From: Phreatobacter sp.
GTDB taxonomy: Bacteria > Pseudomonadota > Alphaproteobacteria > Rhizobiales > Phreatobacteraceae
Reading direction: 5' to 3'
Assembly (NCBI RefSeq): GCF_016793595.1
Contig: NZ_JAEULY010000029.1
Span: 183,899 to 247,898 of the forward strand
DNA length: 64,000 nucleotides
Shown here: one piece after another, positions 17,115-25,838 of the stretch
Layout of the letters: the number at the start of each line of letters is the position of its first letter
Position numbering within the stretch: position 1 is the first letter of the stretch
Made by a program: the position numbers and the translations under genes
The notes under the pieces: model-generated
What the model was told of the DNA's origin: nothing
Databases searched by the model: none
What the model saw: only the letters and a program-made list of their open reading frames with translations

Positions 17115-18116
17115 ATGGATCGCCGCACATTCGTCATCGCCACCGGTGCCGGCCTCGTTGCCGCGCCGGCGCTCATCCGGTCGGCGCATTCGGCCGACAA
17201 GGTTCAGCTGCTGCTGAACTGGTACCTCTATGGCGAGCATGCACCGTTCTTCTACGGCAAGAAGCTCGGCCTGTTCGAGAAGGAGGGCATCGACCTCACC
17301 ATCATGGAAGGTCGCGGCTCCGGCGTGACCCTGCAGGCGGTCGGCGCGAAATCCACCCAGTTCGGCCATGTCGACATGTCGGCCGTGGTGCGCGCCGGCA
17401 TTCGCGGCGCTCCGGTCGTCTCGACCGGCGTGCTGCTGCAGAAGAACCCGGCCTCGGCCATGGGCTTCGCGGAGAAGAACATCCGCACCGCCAACGACCT
17501 GAAGGGCAAGACGGTCGCCACCACGCCGGGCGATGCGCTCTCGCAGGTCTGGCCGGCCTTCCTCAAGAAGGCGAACCTTCGCGACAGCGACGTGCGCCTG
17601 GTGCAGGGCGACGCCCAGACCAAGCTGAACGCGGTGATTTCGGGCCAGGCCGACGTGCTGCTCGGCTTCTCCCATGACCAGTCGATGAAGATCAAGGACG
17701 CGACCGGCAAGGCCGTGTTTCCGATCATGTTCTCCGACTACGGGCTGAACGCGGTCGCCACCGGCATCGTCGCTCATCGCGATACGCTTTCCGGCAGCCC
17801 GGACCTCGTGCGCCGCTTCATGCGCGCCGCGACGCTGTCGGCCGAAGCCGCCGAGAAGAACGCCGGCGCTGCCGCTGACGCCATGCTGGAGGCCGATTCC
17901 AAGGCCGGCAAGAAGGAGACGCTGACCGAGGGCTTCGAGATTTCGACGAAGCTCTACCGCGTCACCGCCGACCAGCGGCCGTTCCACACCAACGCCAATG
18001 CGGTGAAGGAAACCGTGGACCTGCTGGTCGAATATGGCGGCGTCGACCCCTCGGCGAAGGAGAAGCTCGCGACCTTCTTCACCACCGACTTCCTGCCGGG
18101 CAAGGCGACGAACTGA
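17115..18116 (+). CDS. ABC transporter substrate-binding protein, NMT1/SsuA type
   Basis: A 333-residue periplasmic binding protein. It begins with a Tat-like signal (DRRTFVIATGAGLVAAPALI, cut near HSA-D). The NMT1 domain opens with LLLNWYLYGEHAPFFYGKK, typical of ThiY/SsuA relatives, and continues to GVDPSAKEKLATFFTTDFL. The ATG at 17115 has an excellent ribosome site (GAAGGGAGGA). It works with the permease before it and the ATPase after it. Related proteins bind sulfonates, nitrate, thiamine precursors or aromatic acids, so the ligand cannot be assigned. Confidence 0.9.
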   Translation: MDRRTFVIATGAGLVAAPALIRSAHSADKVQLLLNWYLYGEHAPFFYGKKLGLFEKEGIDLTIMEGRGSGVTLQAVGAKSTQFGHVDMSAVVRAGIRGAPVVSTGVLLQKNPASAMGFAEKNIRTANDLKGKTVATTPGDALSQVWPAFLKKANLRDSDVRLVQGDAQTKLNAVISGQADVLLGFSHDQSMKIKDATGKAVFPIMFSDYGLNAVATGIVAHRDTLSGSPDLVRRFMRAATLSAEAAEKNAGAAADAMLEADSKAGKKETLTEGFEISTKLYRVTADQRPFHTNANAVKETVDLLVEYGGVDPSAKEKLATFFTTDFLPGKATN

Positions 18117-18187
18117 GCCCCGACAACGGCGGGCCGGCGCATGGCGCCGGTCCGCCGGCCGGCCTGTGCCATGACGAAGCGGACACC

Positions 18188-19015
18188 ATGACCAGACCCA
18201 ATCTCCGCCTGATCGAGACGCCCGAGGTGCCCGCCGCGCGTGCGGGCGAGCCGGCCATCGGCATCAAGGCGCTGACCAAGACCTATCGCACGCGCGACGG
18301 CGACGTGCCGACGCTGCGCCCCATCGACCTCGACATCGCCGATGGCGAATTCGTCGCGGTGGTCGGTCCCTCGGGCTGCGGCAAGTCCACGCTACTCAAG
18401 CTGATCGCGGGCCTGATCGAACCCACCTCCGGCTCCATCGAGGTCGGCGGCAAGGAGGTCGTCGAGCCGCCCGACGATGTCGGTATCGTGTTCCAGAGCC
18501 CGGTTCTGCTGGCATGGCGCTCAGTGCTCGCCAACATCATGATGCCGGTCGAGGTGCGGAAACTCGACTATGCCTCGCATCTGGAACGCGCGAAGGCGCT
18601 GATCAAGACGGCGCGGCTCGAAGGCTTCGAGAACAAATATCCCTGGCAGCTTTCGGGCGGCATGCAGCAGCGCGCCGCCATCTGCCGGGCGCTGGTCCAC
18701 GACCCGAAGATCGTGCTGATGGACGAGCCTTTCGGCGCGCTCGATGCGCTGACCCGCGAGCGCATGAACCTTGAACTCCAGCGCATCCATTTCGAGACGA
18801 AGAAAACCATCGTCCTGATCACCCATTCCATCCCGGAATCGGTGTTCCTCGCCGACCGCGTCGTCGTCATGAGCGACCGGCCAGGCACGATCGAGGCGAT
18901 CTACGAGGTACCGCTGCCGCGCCCGCGCAGCCTGGAAATGATGGGCACGCCGGAATTCTCGGCTCTCGCCAAGCAGGTACGCTCACATTTCTACGCCGAG
19001 GGAGGCATCGACTGA
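18188..19015 (+). CDS. ABC transporter ATP-binding protein, SsuB/TauB type
   Basis: A 275-residue ATPase with complete motifs: Walker A GPSGCGKST (60-68), Q-loop VFQSP (101-105), signature LSGGMQQR (155-162), Walker B IVLMDE (175-180) and switch histidine in LITHSIPES. It energises the importer formed with the permease and binding protein upstream. Its stop overlaps the next start by one base (TGATG), which couples transport to the first enzyme of the operon. Confidence 0.92.
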   Translation: MTRPNLRLIETPEVPAARAGEPAIGIKALTKTYRTRDGDVPTLRPIDLDIADGEFVAVVGPSGCGKSTLLKLIAGLIEPTSGSIEVGGKEVVEPPDDVGIVFQSPVLLAWRSVLANIMMPVEVRKLDYASHLERAKALIKTARLEGFENKYPWQLSGGMQQRAAICRALVHDPKIVLMDEPFGALDALTRERMNLELQRIHFETKKTIVLITHSIPESVFLADRVVVMSDRPGTIEAIYEVPLPRPRSLEMMGTPEFSALAKQVRSHFYAEGGID

Positions 19016-20421
19016 TGTCCGCGCCCCTCATCCGCCTGCACGATGTGGAAGCCTTCGAGCGCTGGACGCCGTTCGTGCGGCCGTTCCGTTTCGGCGCGGT
19101 GACGGTGGAGGGCGCTTTCCAGGCGTTCGTGCGGGTGGTCGTGGAGGTCGAGGGCCATGGCCGGGCGACCGGCATGGCGGCCGAACTGATGCCGCCGAAA
19201 TGGTTCGACAAGCGCGCCGAGCGTTCGGCCGACGATACCGTGCGCGACCTGAAACGCAGCCTGAGCCATGCGGTGGCGGAGGCGAATGCTCTCGGCCGGA
19301 CCGATACGGCCTTCGGGCTGCATGCCGAGCTGAACGGCCGCCAGCTCGCCTTCGCGCGTGCCAAGGACATCACGCCGCTGTCGGCGAATTTTGGCGTCGC
19401 CGAGATCGACAAGGCGGTGCTGGACGGCCTGTCCAAGGCGCTTGGCGCGAGCTTCGTGTCGGTGCTGAACGGCAATGCGGTCGGGCTCGACAACAGGCTG
19501 ACGCCCGACCTGACGCAGGCGGCGATCAACAGCCGCCTTGGCCTCTTGAAACCTGCTTCCTCTATCGCCATCCGCCACACGGTCGGGCTCAACGACCGGA
19601 TTGAGGGCGAGGACAGCCTCGCGAGCGAACTCGATGCCGCAGCGCTGCGCTATTTCAAGATCAAGGTCGGCGGCGATCCGGCGGCGGATATCATCCGGCT
19701 GAAGGCGATTGCGGCCGTGCTCGACGCGCGCGGTATCGATTATCGCGCGACGCTGGACGCCAACGAGCAATATGCGCCCGAGGATCTCGTGAGGCTCTAT
19801 GCCCTCGCCGAGGGCGACCCGACACTTGCCAACCTGTTCTCGCGGCTCATGTTCATCGAGCAGCCGCTCGACCGGCGCGTCACTTTCGTCCGCGAGCTTG
19901 ACCCGCGCATCGCCGCCAAGGGCGTCATCATCGACGAGGCCGATGACGGCTACGACGCCTTCCCGCGCGCCAAGGCGCTCGGCTATCGTGGTGTCTCGTC
20001 CAAGTGCTGCAAGGGCCTCTACAAGTCGCTGCTGAATGCGGCGCGCGTGGCGCTGTGGAATGCCGAGAAGACCGGCGGCCCCGACTTCATCATCTCGGCG
20101 GAGGATCTGACCTGCCAGCCGGGCCTTGCCGTGCAGCAGGATACGGCGCTGGTCGCGGCCCTCGGCCTCACCCATGTCGAGCGCAACGGTCACCATTACG
20201 TCGATGGCTTCGGCCTCGCGCCGGCCGGGGAGGCGCAGCGGTTCCACGATGCCCACCCCGCCCTCTACGCGGGTGCAGGCGGTGCTGTTCGCCTGAACGT
20301 CGCCTCCGGCGATCTTGATACGACTTCGCTCTATGGCTCCGGCTTCGCCTCTGGCGCCGAACCCGACTGGGCCTCGCTCGAACCTCTTTCGCTCTCCGTT
20401 TCCGAAGGACTGCCCGCATGA
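19015..20421 (+). CDS. Enolase-superfamily enzyme (mandelate racemase-like)
   Basis: A 468-residue protein, longer than the usual 370-400. It keeps the superfamily layout: an N-terminal capping domain, a catalytic K-x-K in YFKIKVGG (K215/K217), metal ligands in TLDANEQY (D248), FIEQPLD (E282) and IIDEAD (D307), and a late lysine in SSKCCKG. Such enzymes abstract a proton next to a carboxylate and dehydrate or epimerise sugar acids. In this operon, between a transporter and an oxidoreductase, a sugar-acid dehydratase is the best guess. It overlaps the next gene by ATGA. Confidence 0.8.
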   Translation: MSAPLIRLHDVEAFERWTPFVRPFRFGAVTVEGAFQAFVRVVVEVEGHGRATGMAAELMPPKWFDKRAERSADDTVRDLKRSLSHAVAEANALGRTDTAFGLHAELNGRQLAFARAKDITPLSANFGVAEIDKAVLDGLSKALGASFVSVLNGNAVGLDNRLTPDLTQAAINSRLGLLKPASSIAIRHTVGLNDRIEGEDSLASELDAAALRYFKIKVGGDPAADIIRLKAIAAVLDARGIDYRATLDANEQYAPEDLVRLYALAEGDPTLANLFSRLMFIEQPLDRRVTFVRELDPRIAAKGVIIDEADDGYDAFPRAKALGYRGVSSKCCKGLYKSLLNAARVALWNAEKTGGPDFIISAEDLTCQPGLAVQQDTALVAALGLTHVERNGHHYVDGFGLAPAGEAQRFHDAHPALYAGAGGAVRLNVASGDLDTTSLYGSGFASGAEPDWASLEPLSLSVSEGLPA

Positions 20422-21569
20422 CCACCAAGAGACTCGGCCTTGTGATGAACGGCGTGACCGGCCGCATGGGCACGAACCAGCATCTCGTGCGCTCGGTCGC
20501 GGCCATCCGCGCGCAGGGCGGCGTGAAGCTGTCCGACGGCACGCGCGTTCAGCTCGACCCGATCCTGATCGGCCGCAATGCCGACAAGGTGGCGGCGCTG
20601 GCCAAGGCCAATGGCGTCGAGCGCTGGGGCACCGACCTTGATGCCGCCATCGCCGATCCGAACAACCAGATCTTCTTCGACGCGGCGACGACGCAGATGC
20701 GCCCGACCCTGCTCGAAAAGGCGATCCATGCCGGCAAGCACATCTATTGCGAGAAGCCGATCGCCACGAATCTGCCCGAGGCGCTGAAGATCGTGAAGCT
20801 CGCCAAGGACAAGGGCGTGAAGAACGGCACCGTGCAGGACAAGCTGTTCCTGCCGGGCCTGATGAAGCTGAAGTCGCTGCGCGACAGCGGTTTCTTCGGC
20901 CGCATGCTCTCGGTGCGCGGCGAGTTCGGTTACTGGGTGTTCGAGGGCGACTGGCAGGAGGCGCAGCGTCCGTCGTGGAACTACCGCAACGAGGACGGCG
21001 GCGGCATGATCCTCGATATGGTCTGCCACTGGCGCTACGTGCTGGACAACCTGTTCGGCGAGGTGAAGTCGGTCTCCTGCCTCGGCGCGACGCATATCCC
21101 CGAGCGTTGGGACGAGAACGGCAAGCCCTACAAGGCGACGGCCGACGATGCCGCCTATGCCACGTTCGAACTCGACGGCGGCGTCATCGCCCACATGAAC
21201 ATGAGCTGGGTGACGCGCGTCTATCGCGACGACCTCGTGACCTTCAACGTCGACGGCACGCTCGGTTCTGCGGTCGCCGGCCTGCATGACTGCGTGATCC
21301 AGCCGCGCAACGCCACGCCGCGCCCGGTCTGGAACCCCGACCAGAAGCAGACCATCAACTTCCGCGACACCTGGCAGAAGATGCCGGACAACGCGACCTA
21401 CGATAACGGCTTCAAGGTGCAGTGGGAGATGTTCATCCGCCACGTCGTGGAGGACGCTCCCTACAAGTACGGGCTGATCGAGGGCGCCAAGGGCGTGCAG
21501 CTCGTCGAATGCGCGCTGCAGAGCTGGAAGGAGCGCCGCTGGGTCGACGTTCCCAATCTGACCGTCTGA
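20418..21569 (+). CDS. Gfo/Idh/MocA family oxidoreductase
   Basis: A 383-residue NAD(P)-dependent dehydrogenase. The N-terminal Rossmann fold has GVTGRMG near residue 11 in place of the usual GxGxxG. The family EKP motif is in HIYCEKPIATN, and the catalytic histidine is probably in MVCHWRYVLD. A long loop includes VKLSDGTRVQLDP. Members oxidise or reduce cyclic sugars and inositols. Its start overlaps the enolase-type gene by four bases, so the two proteins are probably made together. Confidence 0.88.
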   Translation: MTTKRLGLVMNGVTGRMGTNQHLVRSVAAIRAQGGVKLSDGTRVQLDPILIGRNADKVAALAKANGVERWGTDLDAAIADPNNQIFFDAATTQMRPTLLEKAIHAGKHIYCEKPIATNLPEALKIVKLAKDKGVKNGTVQDKLFLPGLMKLKSLRDSGFFGRMLSVRGEFGYWVFEGDWQEAQRPSWNYRNEDGGGMILDMVCHWRYVLDNLFGEVKSVSCLGATHIPERWDENGKPYKATADDAAYATFELDGGVIAHMNMSWVTRVYRDDLVTFNVDGTLGSAVAGLHDCVIQPRNATPRPVWNPDQKQTINFRDTWQKMPDNATYDNGFKVQWEMFIRHVVEDAPYKYGLIEGAKGVQLVECALQSWKERRWVDVPNLTV

Positions 21570-21579
21570 GGAGGCCGGC

Positions 21580-21921
21580 GTGGCGAATTACCAGATCGCC
21601 CAGCTCGACGAGATTCCCGGCGTTCCGTGCCCCTGCGGCACCGCGCGCCGGGCCTTCGCCGAGTTCGGGGAGGGGCTCGCCACCGTCCACATGACGACGA
21701 TCAGCGCCGAGGCGCAGACCCACTACCACAAGAGGATGACCGAGATTTACGTCATCCTCGAAGGCGAAGGGTTCATGGAACTTGACGGGGAGCGCATTCC
21801 CGTCAGGCCGCGCTCGTCGATTTTCATCAAGCCCGGCTGCCGCCACCGCGCGGTCGGCAATCTCCAGTGCCTGATCGTCCCCATTCCGGCCTTCGATGCC
21901 GCCGATGAGTGGTTCGACTGA
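21580..21921 (+). CDS. Small cupin protein
   Basis: A 113-residue single-domain cupin. The metal-binding motif is THYHKRMTEIYVILEGEG (H-x-H and E), and the second motif is PGCRHRA. It starts at GTG 21580 after GAGGAGG. Such small cupins are isomerases or metal-binding enzymes in carbohydrate pathways. It is the third enzyme of the operon, 10 bp after the oxidoreductase. Confidence 0.85.
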   Translation: MANYQIAQLDEIPGVPCPCGTARRAFAEFGEGLATVHMTTISAEAQTHYHKRMTEIYVILEGEGFMELDGERIPVRPRSSIFIKPGCRHRAVGNLQCLIVPIPAFDAADEWFD

Positions 21922-21946
21922 CCCCAACAGCCAAGGAGCCAAGGCC

Positions 21947-23134
21947 ATGCTCGACAAACCCCGCACCTCGGCGACTGTTCTCCTGCCGACCGCCGACCGT
22001 TCGCTGGAGCGCTACCAGCTCTCCGTGCCGAAGAATTTCCCGGACAAGATCACGCGGCCGCTGAACCGCGTGGCGCTGGCGGCGGCGCACATGGTCGCAG
22101 ACCCTTTCGTCGACAATGATCCCTGGCTGTCGAACGCGATCGACTGGGACCGGACCATGGCCTATCGCGACTACCTCTGGGGCCTCGGCCTCGGCGTCGC
22201 GGAGGCGATGGACACGGCGCAGCGCGGCATGGGCCTCGACTGGGCCGGTGCGCTGGACCTGATCAAGCGCTCGGTGAAACAGGCCAAGGCCACGCCCGGC
22301 GCGGTGGTGTTCTCCGGCGCCGGCACGGATCATCTCGACCCGGCCGAGGCGAAATCCGTCGATGACGTCATCCGCGCCTACGAGATGCAGTTCGAGGCCA
22401 TCGAGGCGGTCGGCGGGCGCATCATCCTGATGGCCTCGCGCGCGCTGGCGAAGGTGGCCAGGAGCCCCGACGATTACGGCCGCGTCTACGACCGCATCCT
22501 GTCGCAGTCGGCTCAGCCGGTGATCATCCACTGGCTCGGCGACATGTTCGACCCCGCGCTCGCCGGCTACTGGGGCTCGGCCAATGTCGACGCCGCCATG
22601 GACACGGCGGTCGATGCCATCAACCGCAATGCCGCCAAGGTGGACGGCGTGAAGATCTCGCTCCTCGACAAGGACAAGGAGATCGCCATGCGCCGCCGCC
22701 TGAACAAGGCGGTGAAAATGTACACCGGCGACGACTTCAACTATGCTGAGCTGATCGCGGGCGACGAGCAGGGCTATTCGCACGCGCTGCTCGGCATTTT
22801 CGACGCCATCGCGCCGGCTGCGGCGGGCGCGCTCTCGGCACTCGCCGACAACGATCTGAAGACGTTCCACGACATCTTCGCGCCGACGGTTCCGCTGTCG
22901 CGGCACATCTTCAAGGCGCCGACGCGCTTCTACAAGACGGGCGTCGTCTTCGTCGCCTATCTCAACGGCCACCAGGACCATTTCACCATGGTCGGCGGCC
23001 AGGAGAGCACGCGCTCGACCCAGCACCTCGCCGAGTTGTTCCGCCTTGCCGACAAGGCCGGCATCCTGCGCGATCCCGAGCAGGCGGCGTCGCGCATGGC
23101 GACGGTGATGGCCAGCCGCGGCATCGGGGTGTGA
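21947..23134 (+). CDS. DUF993 protein, dihydrodipicolinate synthase/aldolase-like
   Basis: A 395-residue member of DUF993, related to class I aldolases of the DHDPS fold. Visible features are VVFSGAGTDHLDP near residue 122, HWLGDMFDPALAGYWGS near residue 195, the lysine in VDGVKISLLDKDKE, which is a plausible Schiff-base site, and a conserved end with FVAYLNGHQDHFTMVGG. The ATG at 21947 follows CCAAGGAGCC. Beside a dehydrogenase and an enolase-type dehydratase, it could cleave a keto-deoxy sugar acid. That assignment is inference. Confidence 0.85.
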   Translation: MLDKPRTSATVLLPTADRSLERYQLSVPKNFPDKITRPLNRVALAAAHMVADPFVDNDPWLSNAIDWDRTMAYRDYLWGLGLGVAEAMDTAQRGMGLDWAGALDLIKRSVKQAKATPGAVVFSGAGTDHLDPAEAKSVDDVIRAYEMQFEAIEAVGGRIILMASRALAKVARSPDDYGRVYDRILSQSAQPVIIHWLGDMFDPALAGYWGSANVDAAMDTAVDAINRNAAKVDGVKISLLDKDKEIAMRRRLNKAVKMYTGDDFNYAELIAGDEQGYSHALLGIFDAIAPAAAGALSALADNDLKTFHDIFAPTVPLSRHIFKAPTRFYKTGVVFVAYLNGHQDHFTMVGGQESTRSTQHLAELFRLADKAGILRDPEQAASRMATVMASRGIGV

Positions 23135-23179
23135 CGATCGGCGATGGATTGCCTTGTCGTGGAAAGGCTCCGGCCGCAA

Positions 23180-23269
23180 CGTCATGGCCGGGCTTGTCCC
23201 GGCCATCCACGCCTTCCTTCATACAGCGAGTTCAAGTCGTGGATGCCCGCCACAAGGGCGGGCATGACG
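23180..23269. repeat. REP-like palindromic element, copy 1
   Basis: Outer arms CGTCATG and CATGACG enclose two nested palindromes: GGCCGGGCTTGTCCCGGCC on the left and GCCCGCCACAAGGGCGGGC on the right. It lies between DUF993 and the isomerase. A related copy is at 58481-58620. Elements of this shape are dispersed in Hyphomicrobiales genomes. Confidence 0.75.
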
Positions 23270-23292
23270 GCTTGGGATCTGCCCTTCTGCCG

Positions 23293-24168
23293 ATGGTTCC
23301 CATGCGCGATTTCTCGTCCGACCATTCCCTCCTCTCGATCAATACCGCGACGGTGCGGAAGCAGGGGAACCTTCTCGAGATCATCGAGGCCTGCGCGCGC
23401 CATGGCATCCGCGCTATCTCGCCCTGGCGCGACCAGGTCGCGACGGTCGGGCTCGACGCAGCCGTCAAGGCGGTGAAGACACACGGCTTCCAGCTTTCCG
23501 GCTATTGCCGGGGCGGCATGTTCCCCGCCGACGCCGCCCACGCCCAGGAGGCTCGCGACGACAACCGTCGCGCCGTGGACGAGGCCAAGGCGCTGGGCGC
23601 CGTCTGTCTCGTGCTCGTCGTGGGCGGACTGCCGCACACGTCGCGGCCGGGCTCGGCGGTGTCGCACGATCTCGCCGGCGCGCGGCAACAGGTCGAGGAC
23701 GGCATCGCGGAACTGCTCGAATACGCCAAGACCGCGAACATGCCGCTCGCGATCGAGCCGCTGCATCCGATGTATGCCGCCGACCGGGCCTGTGTGAACA
23801 CGCTGGAACAGGCGCTCGACATCTGCGACCGGCTCGATCCGGCCAAGTCCGGCGTGCTGGGCGTCGCGGCGGACGTCTATCACATCTGGTGGGACCCGAA
23901 CCTCTACCGCGACATCAGGAGGGCAGGGCGGGAGCGGCTGCTGGCCTATCACGTCTGCGACTGGCTGGTGCCGACGCGCGACATGCTCACCGACCGGGGC
24001 ATGATGGGCGATGGCGTGATCGAACTGAAGAAGATCCGGCAAGCGGTGGAGGCCGAGGGCTTCGCCGGCTTCTCGGAAGTGGAGATTTTCTCGGAGCTCG
24101 ACTGGTGGACGCGTCCGATGGACGAGGTGCTCAAGACCTGCATCGAGCGCCACAAAAGCGTGGTGTGA
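23293..24168 (+). CDS. TIM-barrel sugar phosphate isomerase/epimerase
   Basis: A 291-residue AP-endonuclease-2-type TIM barrel. Metal-ligand positions are suggested by LAIEPLHPMYAADR, GVAADVYHIWWDP, YHVCDWLVP and GFSEVEIFSE. The family includes xylose isomerase-like and 3-keto-sugar enzymes. The start is ATG 23293 or 23302; no strong ribosome site separates them. It is the last gene of the rightward operon and is separated from DUF993 by the palindromic element. It stops 10 bp before a strong hairpin. Confidence 0.85.
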   Translation: MVPMRDFSSDHSLLSINTATVRKQGNLLEIIEACARHGIRAISPWRDQVATVGLDAAVKAVKTHGFQLSGYCRGGMFPADAAHAQEARDDNRRAVDEAKALGAVCLVLVVGGLPHTSRPGSAVSHDLAGARQQVEDGIAELLEYAKTANMPLAIEPLHPMYAADRACVNTLEQALDICDRLDPAKSGVLGVAADVYHIWWDPNLYRDIRRAGRERLLAYHVCDWLVPTRDMLTDRGMMGDGVIELKKIRQAVEAEGFAGFSEVEIFSELDWWTRPMDEVLKTCIERHKSVV

Positions 24169-24178
24169 CGGCCTCGTG

Positions 24179-24203
24179 AACCCTCTCCCCATGGGAGAGG
24201 GTT
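24179..24203. terminator. Bidirectional hairpin between converging operons
   Basis: An 11-bp perfect stem (AACCCTCTCCC and GGGAGAGGGTT) closes a three-base loop. It sits between the stop of the isomerase (24168) and the stop of tetR (24215), so it can end both transcripts. Confidence 0.75.
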
Positions 24204-24214
24204 TGGGGGCGCCC

Positions 24215-24877
24215 CTACGCCCTGACGCCCCTGACCACGAACTCCACGACATGCGCCCGCCGTTCCGCGATGGAGGCGGGCGCTTCCATGTCGGCGTCGA
24301 AGATCACCGACAGCGTATAGATGTTCGAGAAGAAGAAGTAGCAGGCACCGGTAATGGTGATCCACACGTGCCGCGCGTCGAGCCCTTCGCGGATCGTGCC
24401 GTCGGCATTGCCGCGCGCGATGATGCGGCCGATGGCGTCGATGACCGGCGAGTTCATCGTATTCACCTTGGCGGACTTCTTCAGCACCTTGGCGCGCTGG
24501 CGGTTCTCGGTGGCCAGCAGGTTGATGAAGGTGCGGTCGCGCACGAAACTGTCGAAGGTGAACTCGACGAACCGCGTGAGGGCATCGAGCGGCGCGAGCC
24601 GGTCGAGGTCGAGCTTGGTTTCAGCCGAGCGGGCGCGGTCGTAGGCGGCTTCGAGGACCGCCAGATAGAGCTGCTCCTTCGAGGAAAAGTAGTGGTAGAT
24701 CATGCGCTTGTTGATGCGCGCGCGATCCGCGATATCGTCGGTCTTCGCTCCCTCGTAGCCCTTGTTGGCGAATTCGCGGGTGGCGACGTTGAGGATGCGC
24801 GCGCGCGTGCCGGCGCTGTCGCGCTTCCGGACGACTTTCTCCGGTGCAGGTTCGGTCATGCCTTCGCCCTCAGGCAT
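24215..24877 (-). CDS. TetR family transcriptional regulator
   Basis: A 220-residue one-component repressor. The N-terminal helix-turn-helix spans about residues 20-65 (ARILNVATREFANKGYEGAK, then KRMIYHYFSSKEQLYLAVL). The C-terminal ligand domain is helical, with aromatic residues in TGACYFFFSNIYTLSV. The start ATG 24877 has GGAAGGGG upstream. It is the last gene of the leftward operon with a Bug binding protein and an isomerase. It is the best candidate to bind the shared motif at 16185 and 26931, which would make both operons one regulon. Confidence 0.9.
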   Translation of the reverse strand: MPEGEGMTEPAPEKVVRKRDSAGTRARILNVATREFANKGYEGAKTDDIADRARINKRMIYHYFSSKEQLYLAVLEAAYDRARSAETKLDLDRLAPLDALTRFVEFTFDSFVRDRTFINLLATENRQRAKVLKKSAKVNTMNSPVIDAIGRIIARGNADGTIREGLDARHVWITITGACYFFFSNIYTLSVIFDADMEAPASIAERRAHVVEFVVRGVRA

Positions 24878-24932
24878 GGTAACCCCTTCCACGATTCGCG
24901 CGCGCCCAGAGTGGCACGGGGCAGGACGGGCG

Positions 24933-25778
24933 TCATGACGGCGCGCTGGCCGACAGCGCCTCCATGAGGCCGCGCACATATCCGGCGGCACGCGCCGCGC
25001 AGGCCTGGCCGTCGGGCTGGTAGATGAAGGGTTCGATGGCGATGTCGCCGGCATAGCCGGTCTCGCGCAACGCGCGGATAACGGGGGCGAAAAGGTCAGT
25101 GCCTTCGCCGGGGCCTCGACGGTTGCGGTCGTTCAGCTGCACATGGCCGATCAGGCCGGTCGGGACCCATCGGCGGATCGCGTCGGCGACGGATTCGGGC
25201 TCCTCGACGCCCGCAGCCGAGGCATCGATCATGGTCCGGAAAGCGGGCGCGCCGATCTCCTCGACCATCCGGGCGGCTTCCGCGACGGTCGTGACGAAGA
25301 CGTTGTCGGGCCGGGCGAGCGGTTCGAGGCAGTAGGTGAGGCCGCGCGCGGCCGCCTCCGGCGCGATGGAGGCGAAGATGTCGCGGGCCTTTGTCCAGGC
25401 GTCGTCATAGGCCTGTCCCTCCGCCGGCCGGCGCTGGGCGGGCGAGCCGTGGACGAGGACGCGCGCGCCGAGGCCCGCCGCGAGGTCCATGAGGCCGAGG
25501 ATGGCATCGCGGGTCCGGCTGCGGACCGCGTCGTCGGGCGAGGTGATGGAGAGCCCCTTCGGGGCCATCAGCAACCAGTGAAGGCCGGTCACCGCGAGGC
25601 CGCTGTCCTCGACGGTCCGGCGGAGGGCAGCGATCTCGCCCGGGCTCAGGCGGTGAGGTTCGTCGGACAGCGTGAAGGGTGCGATCTCCAGCCCGTCATA
25701 ACCAACAGCCTTCGCGAAGGCGCATTGCCGGGCGATGTCCCAGGGCTGGAGCACTTCGTTGCAGAGGGAAAGACGCAT
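24933..25778 (-). CDS. Second TIM-barrel sugar isomerase/epimerase
   Basis: A 281-residue AP-endonuclease-2-type barrel of the hydroxypyruvate isomerase/IolE kind. It begins MRLSLCNEVLQPWDI. Likely metal positions are in YCLEPLARPDNVFV, TMIDASAAGVEE, GHVQLNDRNRRGPGEG and DIAIEPF. It is only distantly like the isomerase at 23293. It lies 60 bp after the Bug protein and 55 bp before tetR, all leftward. Confidence 0.88.
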   Translation of the reverse strand: MRLSLCNEVLQPWDIARQCAFAKAVGYDGLEIAPFTLSDEPHRLSPGEIAALRRTVEDSGLAVTGLHWLLMAPKGLSITSPDDAVRSRTRDAILGLMDLAAGLGARVLVHGSPAQRRPAEGQAYDDAWTKARDIFASIAPEAAARGLTYCLEPLARPDNVFVTTVAEAARMVEEIGAPAFRTMIDASAAGVEEPESVADAIRRWVPTGLIGHVQLNDRNRRGPGEGTDLFAPVIRALRETGYAGDIAIEPFIYQPDGQACAARAAGYVRGLMEALSASAPS

Positions 25779-25838
25779 GCTCTTGGACTTTCCCGAAGAA
25801 GGCGCGCCGGGACGGCAGCGCCACCCGGCACCCCGTTA

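Noticed and set aside
15941..17200. A 419-codon minus-strand frame across cobD and the permease gene
   Set aside because: It runs antisense to two well-supported genes and is low-complexity, rich in D, R, H and E.
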